From NCBI GenBank assembly GCA_033060915.1, contig CM065385.1, forward strand, positions 19,480,001 through 19,544,000: a stretch of DNA of 64,000 nt, in the 5' to 3' direction. The stretch comes from Euryodendron excelsum (taxonomy: Eukaryota > Streptophyta > Magnoliopsida > Ericales > Pentaphylacaceae). The notes under the pieces are model-generated. The model was not told where the DNA came from and ran no database searches. It saw only the letters and a program-made list of their open reading frames with translations. The position numbers were made by a program, and so were the translations under genes. Each line of letters starts with the position of its first letter. The first letter of the stretch is position 1. Shown piece by piece: positions 44,001 through 56,618 of the stretch.

Positions 44001-47000
44001 TTATTATTTATATATGAAATTAATAAAATATTTTTATATTACTTATTATTTATTTGTATTAAAATTATTTTGGTATATGTAATCAATAAATTTTTTTTTC
44101 TAAAAAATTTTCATTTCTTAAAAGGTCTCTACTAAATTGTTTAAAAGTTTCTTTTGAGAAAGTTGCCTAACAAAAAAGTTTTTCAATAGTTTTCTACTTC
44201 CGGTGTCTTCCTACATTTTTTTTCGAATGGGCTTCCCGATTTTGATGACCATAATTTGACATTTATTTGAGTTAATGTTTGTGAGTATATTGCTTGGAGG
44301 TCTTCTGCAATATCAAATTTATATCATATTTATTGGGAGAAAGAGATGTCGAAATACTACTTATGTAGGGCCAACACTATTTATATTTTAATAAATATTT
44401 AATTTAAAATTTTATTAAAAGTACTATCTAATGCAATATTAATTATTTAAATACTATTTTGATAAATATTTAATTTAAAATTTAAATTAATTCATTAATT
44501 TTTTTTTTATTTATTATTTATTTATTTGACATTTTTATATTTGAAAAAATAAATAATTTTATTTTACTTGCCTGTATTTACATTAAAATTATTATTTATT
44601 ATTTAAATATGAAATTAATTAAATATTTTTATTTTATTGATTATTTTTTTGTATTAAAATTATTTTAGTATGTGGAATCAATAGTCTTTCTAAAATGTTT
44701 ACATTTCTTAAAAGGTCTTCACTAAGTTATTTAAAAGTTTATTTTGAGTTTGGTGTTGTTTTTTTATGCGCTTTCCACTTTTGATAACTATCATGTGACA
44801 TTTGTTTGAGTTAATGTTTGTGATACATTACTTGGCGATCTTTTGCAAAGGACAACACTATTTATGCAGACCCTGCACTATTCATATTTTGATAAATGTT
44901 TTATTTAAATTTTAATCAAAAGCACTATCTAATACAATATTAACTATTTAAATACTATTTTGATAAATATTTAATTTAAAATTTAAATTAATTCATTAAT
45001 TTTATATTTAATTTATTGTTTATTTAATTGGGATTTTTATGTTGAATAAATAAATAATGTTATTTTACTTGCTTGTATTTACCTTGAAATTATTATTATT
45101 TATTTTTATGAAATTAATAAAATATTTTTTTTTTTTTTTTTTTTATTTATTTATTTGTATTAAAATTATTTTAATATATAAAATCAATAAAATCTTATTC
45201 TAAAAAGTCTACATTTCTTGTTTCCCGTCTTCCTTAAAAAAAATGTGTTTCCCGATTTTGATAATTATGATTTAACATTTATTTGGGTTAATGTTTGCGA
45301 TTATATTACTTCTGCAATATTAGATTTATTAAGGAAAAAGAGATGTCGCAAAAAAGCACTATTTTGATAAATATTTAATTTCAAATTTCAAATATTTTAT
45401 TTTAGTTATTATTTATTGAATTGAGATTTTTTTGTGAAAGAAATAAATAATTTTAATTTACTTGTTTGTATATATGTTAACTATTTAAATACTGTTTAGA
45501 TAAATATTGAATTTAAAATTTAAATTAATTCATTAATTTTTTTTTTATTTATTGTTTATTTAATTGAGATTTTTTTTTTTAATAAATAAATTATTTTATT
45601 TTATTTTTTTTTTTGTTTAATTTTTTTTTATATTGAGAAAGCTACCTAACAAATTTTTTTTTTTTCAGTAGTTTTCTGCTTACCGTATCTTCCTACTATT
45701 TTTTTTTTTTTTTTTTTTTTTTTTGATAACTTTGATTGACATTTATTTAGGTTAATATTTGTGAGTATTTTGCTTGGAGGTTGGGAAGAAAAGGATGTCA
45801 CAACACTATTTATGTAGGGCAGCACTATGTATATTTTGATAAATATTTAATTTAAATTTTAAATTAATTAATTTTATTTTTTTTTATTTATTTTTTATTT
45901 AATTGAGATTTTTTTTATGTTGAATAAATAAATAATTTTATTTTTTATTTACCTTGAAATTATTACTTATATATGAAATTAATAAAATATTTGTTTTTCA
46001 CAAATTAGTTATTTGCATTAAAATTATTTTAGTATATGGAATCAATAAAATGAAGGTCTCCATTAAGTTGTTTAAAGGCTTCTTTTGAGTTTCATAAAAA
46101 CTGCCTACCAAACAAAATTTTTAATAATTTTTTACGTCTCCTTTTTTTTTTAGCTGCTTCTCGCTTTTGATAACTATCATTTAATATGTATTTGAGTTAA
46201 TGTTTATGAGTATATTGTTTGGAGGTCTTTTGCAAGGGAAAAAGATTGTCGCAACACTATGTATGTGGGCCCAACATTATTTAATTTAAATTTTGATCGC
46301 TAATGCAATACTTACTATTTTTATGTGATAGAAATAAATAATTTTATTTTATTTGCTTGTATATATATTAACTATTTAAATACTGTTTGGATAAATATTG
46401 AATTTAAAATTTTTAAAATTATTTTTATTTTATTTTATTTAATTGATTTTTTTTTTTTATATATTGAATAAATATATAATTTTATTTTATTTGCTTGTAT
46501 TTACATTGAAATTAATTAAATATTTTTATTTTACTAATTATTTATTTGTATTAAAATTATTTTAGTACGTGGAATCAATACGTTTTCTAAAAAGTTTTCA
46601 TTTCTTAAAAGGTCTTCACTAAGTTATTTAAAAGTTTATTTTGGTTGTTTTTTTTATGCGCTTTCCACTTTTGATAACTATCAACATTTATTTGAGGTAA
46701 TGTTTGTGGGTATCGCATGGCGGTCTTTTGCAAAGGAAAAGGGATGTCATAATACTATTTATGCGGGCCCTGCATTATTTATATTTTGATAAATGTTTTA
46801 TTTAAATTTTAATCAAAAGCACTATCTAATACAATATTAATTATTTAAATACTATTTTGATAAATATTTAATTTAAAATGAAAATTAATTCATTAATTTT
46901 ATATTTAATTTATTGTTTTATTTAATTTTTTTTTTTATATGTCGAATAAATAAATAATTTTATTTTACTTGCTTGTATTTGCCATGAAATTATTTTTTTT

Positions 47001-50000
47001 TTTTAAAAAAATTAATAAAATTTTATTTTTTTTTTTTTATTATTTATTTGTATTAAAATTATTTCAATATATTAAATCAATAAAATCTTATTCTAAAAAG
47101 TCTTCATTTCTTGTTTCCCGTCTTCCTACAAAAAAAATGCGTTACCCGATTTTGATAACTATGATTCAACATTCATTTAGGTTAATGTTTGTGTATATAT
47201 TGCTTCTGCAATATCAGATTTATTGGAAAATTTTTTTTAAAAGGCACTATCTAATGCAATATTAATTATTTAAAAATACTATTTTGATAAAAATAGTTAA
47301 ATTTTTTATTTTTTTTTTTTTTTTTATTTTTTTATTGAATTTGAGATTTTAAAAAATATAAAGAAATAAATAATTTTAATTTTTTTCTTGCTTTTTTATA
47401 TATTAACTATTTAAAAATACTATTTAGATAAAATAAAAATTTAACATTTAAATTAATTCATTAATTTTTTATTTTATTTATTGTTTATGAGATTTTTATA
47501 TATATTGAATAAATAAATAATTTTATTTTACTTGCTTGTATTTAGATTGAAATTATTATTTATATATGAAATTAATTAAATATTTTTATTTTACTGATTA
47601 TTTATTTGTATTAAAATTATATTTGTATGTGGAATCAATACTTTTTCTAAAAAGTTTTTATTTCTTAAAAGGTCTTCACTAAGTTATTTAAAAGTTTATT
47701 TTGGTTGTTTTTGTTATGCGCTTTCTACTTTTGATAACTGTCAACATTTATTTGAGTTAATGTTTGTGAGTATAGCTCAACGGTCTTTTGCAAAGGAAAA
47801 AGGATGTTGAACACTATTTATACAGGCCCTACATTATTTATATTTTGATAAATATTTTATTTAAATTTTAATCAAAAGCACTATCTAATACAATATTAAC
47901 TATTTAAATACTTTTTTTATAAATATATAAATAATTTTTTTAAAATGAAAATTAATTCATTAATTTTTATATTTAATTTATTTTTTTTATTTAATTTTTT
48001 TTTTTTTTATGTCGAATATAAAAATTATTTTATTTTTATTTGCTTGTATTTTACCTTGAAATTTATTATTATTTATTTATGAAATTAATATAAAATTTTT
48101 TTATTTTATTGATTATTTATTTGTATTAAAATTATTTTTTATATATATAAAATCAATAAAATCTTATTCTAAAAAGTCTTCATTTCTTGTTTTTCTTCCT
48201 AAATAAAAAAAAAAAAATTTTTTTTCCGATTTTGATAATTATGATTTAACATTTATTTGGGTTAATGTTTGTGATTATATTGCTTCTGCAATATCAGATT
48301 TATTGACGAAACAGAGATGTTGTAAAAAGCACTATTTTGATAAATATTTAATTTCATATTTAAATTATTTATTTTAGTTATTATTTATTGAATTGAGAAT
48401 TTTTATGTGAAAGAAATAAATAATTTTAATTTACTTGTGTGTATATATGTTAACTATTTTAAATACTATTTTAGATAAATATTGAATTTAAAATTTAAAT
48501 TTAATTCATTTATTTTTTTTTTTTTTATTTTTTATTTAATTGAATTTTTTTATTTTGTTTAAATAAATAAATTATTTTATTTTTTTTTTTTTTGTATTTA
48601 CCTTTAAATTATTATTTATATATAAAAATAATAAATTTATATTTTTTTTTTTTTATTATTTTGATTTTTTTTTATATTAAAATTAATTTTTAGTATATAT
48701 GTAATCAATAAATTTTTTTTTTTTCTTTTTTTTTTTCATTTCTTAAAAGGTCTCCACTAAGTTGTTTAAAAGTTTCTATTGGGAAAGCTACCCAACAAAT
48801 AAGTTTTTCAGTAGTTTTCTGCTTACCGTACCTTCCTGCAATTTTTTTTGAATGGGTTTCTTGTTTTTGATAACTATGATTTGACATTTATTTAGGTTAA
48901 TATTTGTGAGTATATTGCTTGGAGGTTGGGAGAAAAGGATGTCACAACACTATTTATGTAGGGCAGCACTATGTATATTTTGATAAATATTTAATTTCAA
49001 ATTTAAATTATTTTATTTTATTTATTATTTATTGAATTGAGATTTTTATGTGAAATAAATAAATAAATTTAATTTACTTGTTTTTATATATGTTATTTTA
49101 TTTAAATACTATTTGGATAAATATTGAATTTAAAATTTAAATTAATTCATTAATTTTTTTTATTTTATTTATTTTTTATTTAATTGAGATTTATTTTTTT
49201 TGAATAAATAATAAATTAAATTATTATATTTTTATTTTTTTTTATTTACCTTTAAATTATTATTATTTATATATGAAATTAATAAAATATTTTTATATTA
49301 CTGATTATTTATTTATATTAAAATTATTTTAGTATATGGAATCAATAAAATGAAGGTTTCCATTAAGTTGTTTAAAGGTTTCTTTTGAGTTTCACGAAAA
49401 TTGCCTACCAAATAAGTTTGTCATTTATTTGGGTTAATATTTGTGATTATATTGCTTCGAGGTCTTCTGCAATATCAGATTTATATCATATTTATTAGGA
49501 GAAAGAGATGTGGTAATACTATTTATGTAGGGCTAGCACTATTTATATTTTAATAAATATTTAATTTAAATTTTGATTTTTTTTTACTATCTAATGCATT
49601 ATTAACTATTTAAAATACTTTTTTGATAAATATTTAATTTAAAATTTAAATTAATAAATTAATTTTTTTTTTTTATTGTTTATTTAATTGAGATTTTTAT
49701 ATTTGAAAAAAAAAATTTATTTTTTATTTTACTTGCTTGTATTTAATTAAATTATTAAAATTATTATTTAAATATGAAATTAATTAAATTTTTTTTTTAT
49801 TTTACTGATTATTTTTTTGTATTAAAATTATTTTAGTATGTGGAATCAATAGTCTTTCTAAAATGTTTTCATTTCTTAAAAGGACTTCACTAAGTTATTT
49901 AAAAGTTTATTTTGAGTTTCGTGTTTTTTTTTTTATGCGCTTTCCACTTTTGATAACTATCATGTGACATTTGTTTGAGTTAATGTTTGTGATACATTGC

Positions 50001-51532
50001 TTGGCGATCTTTTGCAAAAGACAACACTATTTATGCAAGCCCTGCACTATTTATATTTTGATAAATATTTTATTTAAATTTTAATCAAAAGCACTATCTA
50101 ATACAATATTAACTATTTAAATACTATTTTGATAAATATTTAATTTAAAATTTAAATTAATTCATTAATTTTATATTTAATTTATTGTTTATATAATTGG
50201 GATTTTTGTGTGCAATAAATAAATAATGTTATTTTACTTGCTTGTATTTACCTTGTAATTATTATTTATTTATGAATTTATTAAAATTAATAAAATATTT
50301 TTATTAATTTTAATATATGAAATCAATAAAATCTTATTCTAAAAAGTCTTCATTTCTTGTTTCCTATCTCCCTACAAAAAAAAATACCTTTCTTGATTTG
50401 GGTTAATGTTTGTGATTATATTGCTTCTGCAATATCCAATTTATTGGGAAAAAAGTAAAAGAACCTATCTAATGCAATATTAATTATTATTTAAAAAATA
50501 ATATTTTGATAAATATTTAATTTAATTTCAATTTAAATTAAAATTATTTTTTTATTTATTATTTATTGAATTGAAGATTTTTCTATGAAAGAAATAAATA
50601 ATTTTAATTTACTTGCTTGTATATATATTAACTATTTAAATACTATTTAGATAAATATTGAATTTAACATTGAATTAATTCATTAATTTTTTTTATTTTA
50701 TTTATTATTTATTTAGTTGAGATTTTTATATGTTTAATAAATAAATTATTTTTTTTTTATTTGCTTGTATTTACCCTTAAATTATTTATTTATATATGAA
50801 ATTAATAAAATATTTTATATTACTGATTATTTTTTTTTTTTTTATATTTAAATTATTTTTTAGTATATAATAATCAATTTTTTTTTTTTTTCTAAAAATT
50901 TTCATTTCTTAAAATGTCTCTACTAATTTGTTTAAAAGTTTCTTTTGAGAAAATTACCTAACAAATAAGTTTTTCAATAGTTTTTTGCTTCCCGTGTCTT
51001 CCTACTATTTGTCTTGAATGCGTTTATTGTTTTTGATAACTAGGATTTGACATTTATTTAGGTTTAATATTTGTGAGTATATTGCTTGGAGGTTGGGAGA
51101 AAAGGATGTCACAACACTATTTATGTGGGGCAACACTATGTATATTTTGATTAATATTTAATTTAACTCATTAATTTTTTATTTTGTTTATTGTTTATTT
51201 AATTGAGATTTTTGTATTTGAAATAAATAAATAATTTTATTTTACTTGCTTGTATTTACATTGAAATTATTATTTATATATGAAATTAATTAAATATTTT
51301 TATTTTACTGATTATTTATTTGTAATAAAATTATTTTAGTATGTGGAATCAATAAATTATTTTTCTAAAAATTTTTTATTTCTCAAAAGGTCTTCACTAA
51401 GTTATTTAAAAGTTTCTTTTGAGTTTCATGAAAGCTGCTTAACAAACAATTTTTTCAATAATTTTCTACGTCTCATTTTTTTTGGATGTGCTTTCTGCTT
51501 TTGATAACTATCATTTGACATTTATTTGAGTA
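41042..51532 (+). repeat. AT-rich tandem array, block 2, with higher-order structure
   Basis: About 20 monomers of roughly 410-600 bp belong to the same family as block 1. By their diagnostic boxes they fall into five types that recur in order. A: 'CTCCATTAAGTTGTTT', at about 41042, 43535, 46054 and 49352. B: 'CTCTACTAAATTGTTT', at about 41452 and 44124. C: 'CTTCACTAAGTTATTT', at about 42035, 44715, 46609, 47671 and 49880. D: 'CTTCATTTCTTGTTTCC', at about 42520, 45205, 47097, 48170 and 50340. E: 'TTGGGAGAAAAGGATGTCAC' containing, from about 43088, 45640, 48748 and 50912. The ABCDE period is about 2.5 kb. No coding sequence. Confidence 0.88.
45100..50900. other. Zone of excess poly-T inside block 2
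   Basis: Runs of 10-24 T replace monomer sequence at many places (for example 45125-45144, 45702-45724, 47316-47326, 48514-48528, 48717-48736, 50829-50843), while neighbouring monomers at 41-45 kb and in block 3 have normal sequence at the equivalent positions. This may be a consensus or assembly artefact in a hard repeat, or true slippage. Confidence 0.55.
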
Positions 51533-54500
51533 TGTTTATAAAATATTTATCAAAATATAAATAGTGCTGGCACCACATAAATAGTGTTATGACATTCATT
51601 TCCCTTAATAAATCTAATATTACAGAAGACCTCTAAGCAATATACACACAAACATTAACACAAATAAATGTTAAATCAAAGTTATCAAAAGCCAAAAGCC
51701 CATTAAAAAAAAAATTGTAAGAAGACATGGAAAACAGAAAACTTTTGAAAAACTTAGTGTAGACCTTTTAAGAAATAAAAAAATATTTAAAAAAGAATTT
51801 ATTGATTCCATATACTAAAATAATTTTAATATAAAGATATTTATTAATTTCATATAATATAATAATAATTTCAAGGTAATTACAAGCAAGTAAAATAAAA
51901 TTATTTATTTCTTCCACATAAAAATCTCAACTAAGTAAAAACAATAAAAAATTAAATAAAAAATTAATGAATTGGTTAAAATTTTAAATTAAATATTTAT
52001 CCAAATTGTATCTAAATAGTTAATATATAGAAGCAAGTAAAATAAAATTATTTATTTATTCCACATATAAAAAATTTTAATTAAATAATCAATAAATAAA
52101 ATATAAAATTAATGAATTATGTTAAATTAAATATTTATCAAAATAATATTTAAATAGTTAATATTCATTAGATAGTGCTTCTGATCAAAATTTAAATTAA
52201 ATATTTATCAAAATATAAATAGTGTTACGACATCCCTTTGCTCCAATAATTCGAATATTGCAGAAGACCTCCAAGTAATATACTTACAAACATTAACCCA
52301 AATAAACGTTAAACCATAGTTATCAAAAGCGGGGAGCGCATCAAAAAAAAAAATATATAGGAAGATACGGGAAGCAAAAAACTGTTGAAAAACTTATTTT
52401 TATTAATTTCATATATAAATAATAATTTCAAGGTAAATACAAGCAAGTAAAATAAAATATTTATTTCTCACACATTTGAAAATCTCAATTAAATAAAAAA
52501 AAAAAAAATTAATGAATTAATTTAAATTTTAAATTAAATATTTATCAAAATAGTATTTATATAAATAATTAGATTGTGATTAAAATTTAAATTAAATATT
52601 TATTAAAATATAAATAGTACGGACCCCACATAAATAGTATTACAATATCTTTTTTCCCAATAAATTGAATATTGCAGAAAACCTCCAAACAGTATACTCA
52701 CAAATATAAACCCAAATAAATGTCAAATCATGGGCATCCAAAAACAAAATGTAGGACACAAGACATAGAAAATTATTGGAAAACTTATTTGGTAGACGGC
52801 TTTCATGAAACTCAAAATAAATTTTTAAACAACTTAGTGGCGACCTTCTAAGAAATGAAAACTTTTTAGAATAAGATTTTATTAATTTCATATATTAAAA
52901 TAATTTTAATACAAATAAATTATCAGTAAAATAAAATTTCATACATAAATAATAATTTCAAGGTAAATAGAAGCAAGTAAAATAAAATTATTTATTTATT
53001 TCAAAAATAAAAATCCCAATTAAATAAACATAAATAAAATAAAAAATTAATGAATTTATTGAAATTTTAAATTAAATACTTATCAAAATACTATTTAAAT
53101 AGTTAATATATACAAGCAAGCAAAATAAAATTATTTATTTATTCCACATATATAAAAAAAAATCTCAATTAAATAAAAAATAAAATTAATAAATTAATTT
53201 AAATTGTAAATATTGCATTAGATAATGCTTTTGATCAAAATTTAAATTAAATATTTATCAAAATATAAATATTGCTGGGTCCACATAAATAGTATTATGA
53301 CATTCCTTTTCCCTTACAAAAAAACCTCCAAGCAATAAACTCATAAACATTAATTTCAATACATGGCAGGTGATAGTTATTAAAAGCGGGAAACGCATAA
53401 AAAAAAAAATGAGACGTAAATTGTTAAACAGCTTTCACAAAACTCAAAAGAAACTTTTAAAAAACTTAAAAAATAATTTTAATACAAATAAATAATCAGT
53501 GAAATAAAAATATTTTATTAATTTCATATATAAATAATAATTTCAAGGTAAATACAAGCAAGTAAAATAAAATTATTTATTTATTTCACATATAAAAATC
53601 TCAATTAAATAAACAATAAATAAATATATAATTAATTAATTATTTTAAATTTTAAATTAAATATTGATCAAAATAGTATTTAAATAATTAAGATAGTGAT
53701 GGGCCCACATAAATAGTATTACATCCCTTTTACCTTACAAAAAACTTCCAAGCGATGTACTCACAAACATTAACTCAAATAAATGTTAGCAGGAGGCGCA
53801 TCTAAAAAAAGCGAGACGTAGAAAATTATTAGAAAACTTATTAAAATAATTTTAATACAAATAAATAATCAGTAAAATAAAATTATTTAATTAATTTCAT
53901 ATATAAATAATAATTTCAATGTAAATACAAGCAAGTAAAATAAAATTATTTATTTATTTCAAATATAAAAATCTCAATTAAATAAACAATAAATAAAATA
54001 CAAAATTAATGAATTAATTTAAATTTTAAATTAAATATTTATCAAAATAGTATTTAAATAGTTAATATTGCATTAGATAGTGCTTTTGATCAAAATTGAA
54101 ATTAAATATTTATCAAAATATAAATAGTGCTGGCCTACATAAATAGTATTACAACATCCCTTTCTCTCAATAAATCTTCACTCCAAGCAATACACTCACA
54201 AACATTAATCCAAATAAATATGAAATCATAGTTATCAAAACCGGAAAGCACATTTCAAAAAAAATGTAGGAAGACACGGGAAGCAAAAAACTATTGAAAA
54301 ATTTATTTGTTAGGTAGCTTTCTCAAAAGAAACTTTTAAACAACTTAGTGGAGACCTTTTAAAAAATGAAAACTTTTTAGAAAAAAAAATTTATTGATTA
54401 CATATACTAAAATAATTTTAATATAAATAAATAATCAGTAATATAAAAATATTTTATTAATTTCATATATAAATAATAATTTCTAGGTAAATACAAGCAT

Positions 54501-55257
54501 GTAAAATAAAATTAATTATTTATTCCACGTATAAAAATCTCAATTAAATAAACAATAAATAAAATAAAAAATTAATGAATTAATTTAAATTTTGAATTCA
54601 ATATTTATCCAAATAGTATTTAAATAGTAAATATATATACAAGCAAATAATATCAAATTATTTATTTCTTCCACAGATAAAAATAGTAAGTATTGCATTA
54701 GATAGTGCTTTTGATCAAAATTTAAATTAAATATTTATCAAAATACAAATAGTGCTGGGCCCTCATAAATAGTGTTGCGACATTCCTTTTTCCTTGCAAA
54801 AGACCTCCAAACAATATACTCATAAACATTAACTCAAATACATGTCAAATGACAGTTATCAAAAAAGCGGGAAGCACATAAAAAAAAAAAAACGAGACAT
54901 AAAAAATTATTAGAAAACTTGTTTGGTAGGTAGCTTTCACGAAACTCAAAAGAAACATTTAAACAACTTAATAGAGACCTTTATTTTATTGATTCCATAT
55001 ATTAAAATAATTTTAATACAAATAAATAATCAGTGAAATAAAAATATTTTATTAATTTCATATATAAATAATAATTTCAAGGTAAATACAAACAAGTAAA
55101 ATAAAATTATTTATTTATTCCACATAAAAATCTTAATTAAATAAACAATAAATAAAATATAAAATTAATGAATTAATTTAAATTTTAAATTAAATATTTA
55201 TCAAAATAGTATTTAAATAGTTAATATTACATTAGATAGTGCTTTTGATAGTGTTGG
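51533..55257 (-). repeat. AT-rich tandem array, block 3, inverted
   Basis: The same monomer family now reads in reverse complement (for example 'AAATATTTATCAAAATATAA', 'CAAGCAAGTAAAATAAAATT', 'GTGGAGACCTTTTAA'). About six to seven monomers are present. The polarity change occurs within a few bases near 51535, where TTTATTTGAGT runs into ATGTTTATAAAATATTTATC. It ends at about 55257 in GTTGGGCCCACATAAATA. Non-coding. Confidence 0.9.
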
Positions 55258-56094
55258 GCCCACATAAATATTTCATAGATAAAAATGTCAAGTGTCTTCA
55301 TCGAACAACTTCTTGGCACTGAAACACAAGGAAGTAACAGCAAATTGACTAAGAGAGATAAATTTGTAGAAGAAATAGCCCACAGAGACAAAATAGATCT
55401 ATAAGCATAAGTACTGACCCGAGATGTATAGAAGATTAGAGAGAGTTTCAATAGGAAAAAAGTTAAAAAACACGAAGCTCACAAACCTAAAGTAGCAGCA
55501 GTTAGGAGGAAGGCGAAACAAAAAAAAAAAAAAAATGTACTAGAGGTACAATCAAACACAGAATAAGAATCGAATATTAGAAAACATATTTAAGTAAACA
55601 TATTTCTGTACAAATCAACATTCCCACCAAAAATTAAAACTCATTTCTTAGGCTCAATTGCAATGATCTAATAAAATAACAAACATACAAAAAATAAGAA
55701 TCAAATAAACAAAAACTACTCATCAAGATTTACCAAACAAATCAACAACAAAAAAAAAGAAAAATAAAATTTAATACTCAAATTCAATTACAAATAAAAG
55801 TTGATTGACCTGGAGAAGCACAACTGAGTGAGAGACCTAGACAATTAGGGCTATCATTTTAGAACTAGAAACAAAAGACCACAACCCATGAGCTTTCAAA
55901 GATTAACCAGCCATTGCCATTGAAACATGATCCAGTTTGGACTAAGTTTTCTCATGAACCAAAATGGAAAATTTAATACCTATGTAGTGGCATTTTAAAT
56001 ATGGCAATGCTAGACATCCTAGCCAACCAAAGTTCAGGTCTATCTCAGTTTCAATTGAGGAAAAGTTGTGTATTTTCAGGGACTTTCACGTTAA
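55258..56094. other. Non-array sequence present only on the right side
   Basis: No gene recognised. It is AT-rich with several poly-A runs. A minus-strand frame at 55227-55451 begins inside the array end and is not supported. This and the following pieces to 58911 have no counterpart between the left arm and block 2. Confidence 0.5.
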
Positions 56095-56099
56095 TGTTC

Positions 56100-56613
56100 T
56101 GATGCGGATCGTATGACTGACGAGTACTTGGAGACGCGGAGGCGGCGATATACTCGGGCCGGGGGTCGGCAAACTTCAATCGACCGTAACTTTTGACTCG
56201 TAATTCCGTTTCGCCATTATAATATGTCGTTGAAAAGGTATCGACGAGCCGGAGAAAGGGAAAAATATGAAATGATTTCCCGGCCTAGGAAATCGCAAAA
56301 AAATGCTTCTAAGTGTTGTTTTGGCTTGTTTTGTTTTTTTTGGGCCTTTGTTTTTTTTTTAATTAATCCGGTTTGTCCCGGGATAGTCGCGTTAAGACTC
56401 TTTTTCAGCAGTTTTGGATGTTTAATAAAGTTTGTGTGCGTTTTGCACTTTCCAATCATTCGGTATTTTCTACGAAAATCAACGAGTGTTTGATGCCCTA
56501 GAACCTAGCATTCGTGGTGAATCGATAGGTTGCAGGACGACTCTGAATCCGGTATTCGTGGTGAATCAACGGATTCGAGTGTATTATCTTGATCTTTAAT
56601 AGCCGCTGCATCA
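56100..56613. mobile_element. Solo LTR (514 bp) with 5-bp target duplication
   Basis: It is bounded by TGATGC and GCATCA (TG..CA with a perfect 6-bp terminal inverted repeat) and flanked on both sides by TGTTC (56095-56099 and 56614-56618). It is GC-richer than its surroundings. The internal phrase 'ATTCGTGGTGAATC' occurs twice near the right end (about 56512 and 56558), as often seen in LTR R-U5 regions. There is no PBS, polypurine tract or coding sequence beside it, so it is most simply a solo LTR left by LTR-LTR recombination. The parent family is not identified. Overlapping 80-90 codon frames inside it are not genes. Confidence 0.88.
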
Positions 56614-56618
56614 TGTTC

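Noticed and set aside
52640..52891. Minus-strand 83-codon frame and similar frames in the AT-rich arrays
   Set aside because: Chance open stretches in low-GC tandem monomers; not maintained in neighbouring monomers.
56217..56493. Overlapping 80-90 codon frames on both strands
   Set aside because: They lie wholly inside a solo LTR and have no family resemblance.
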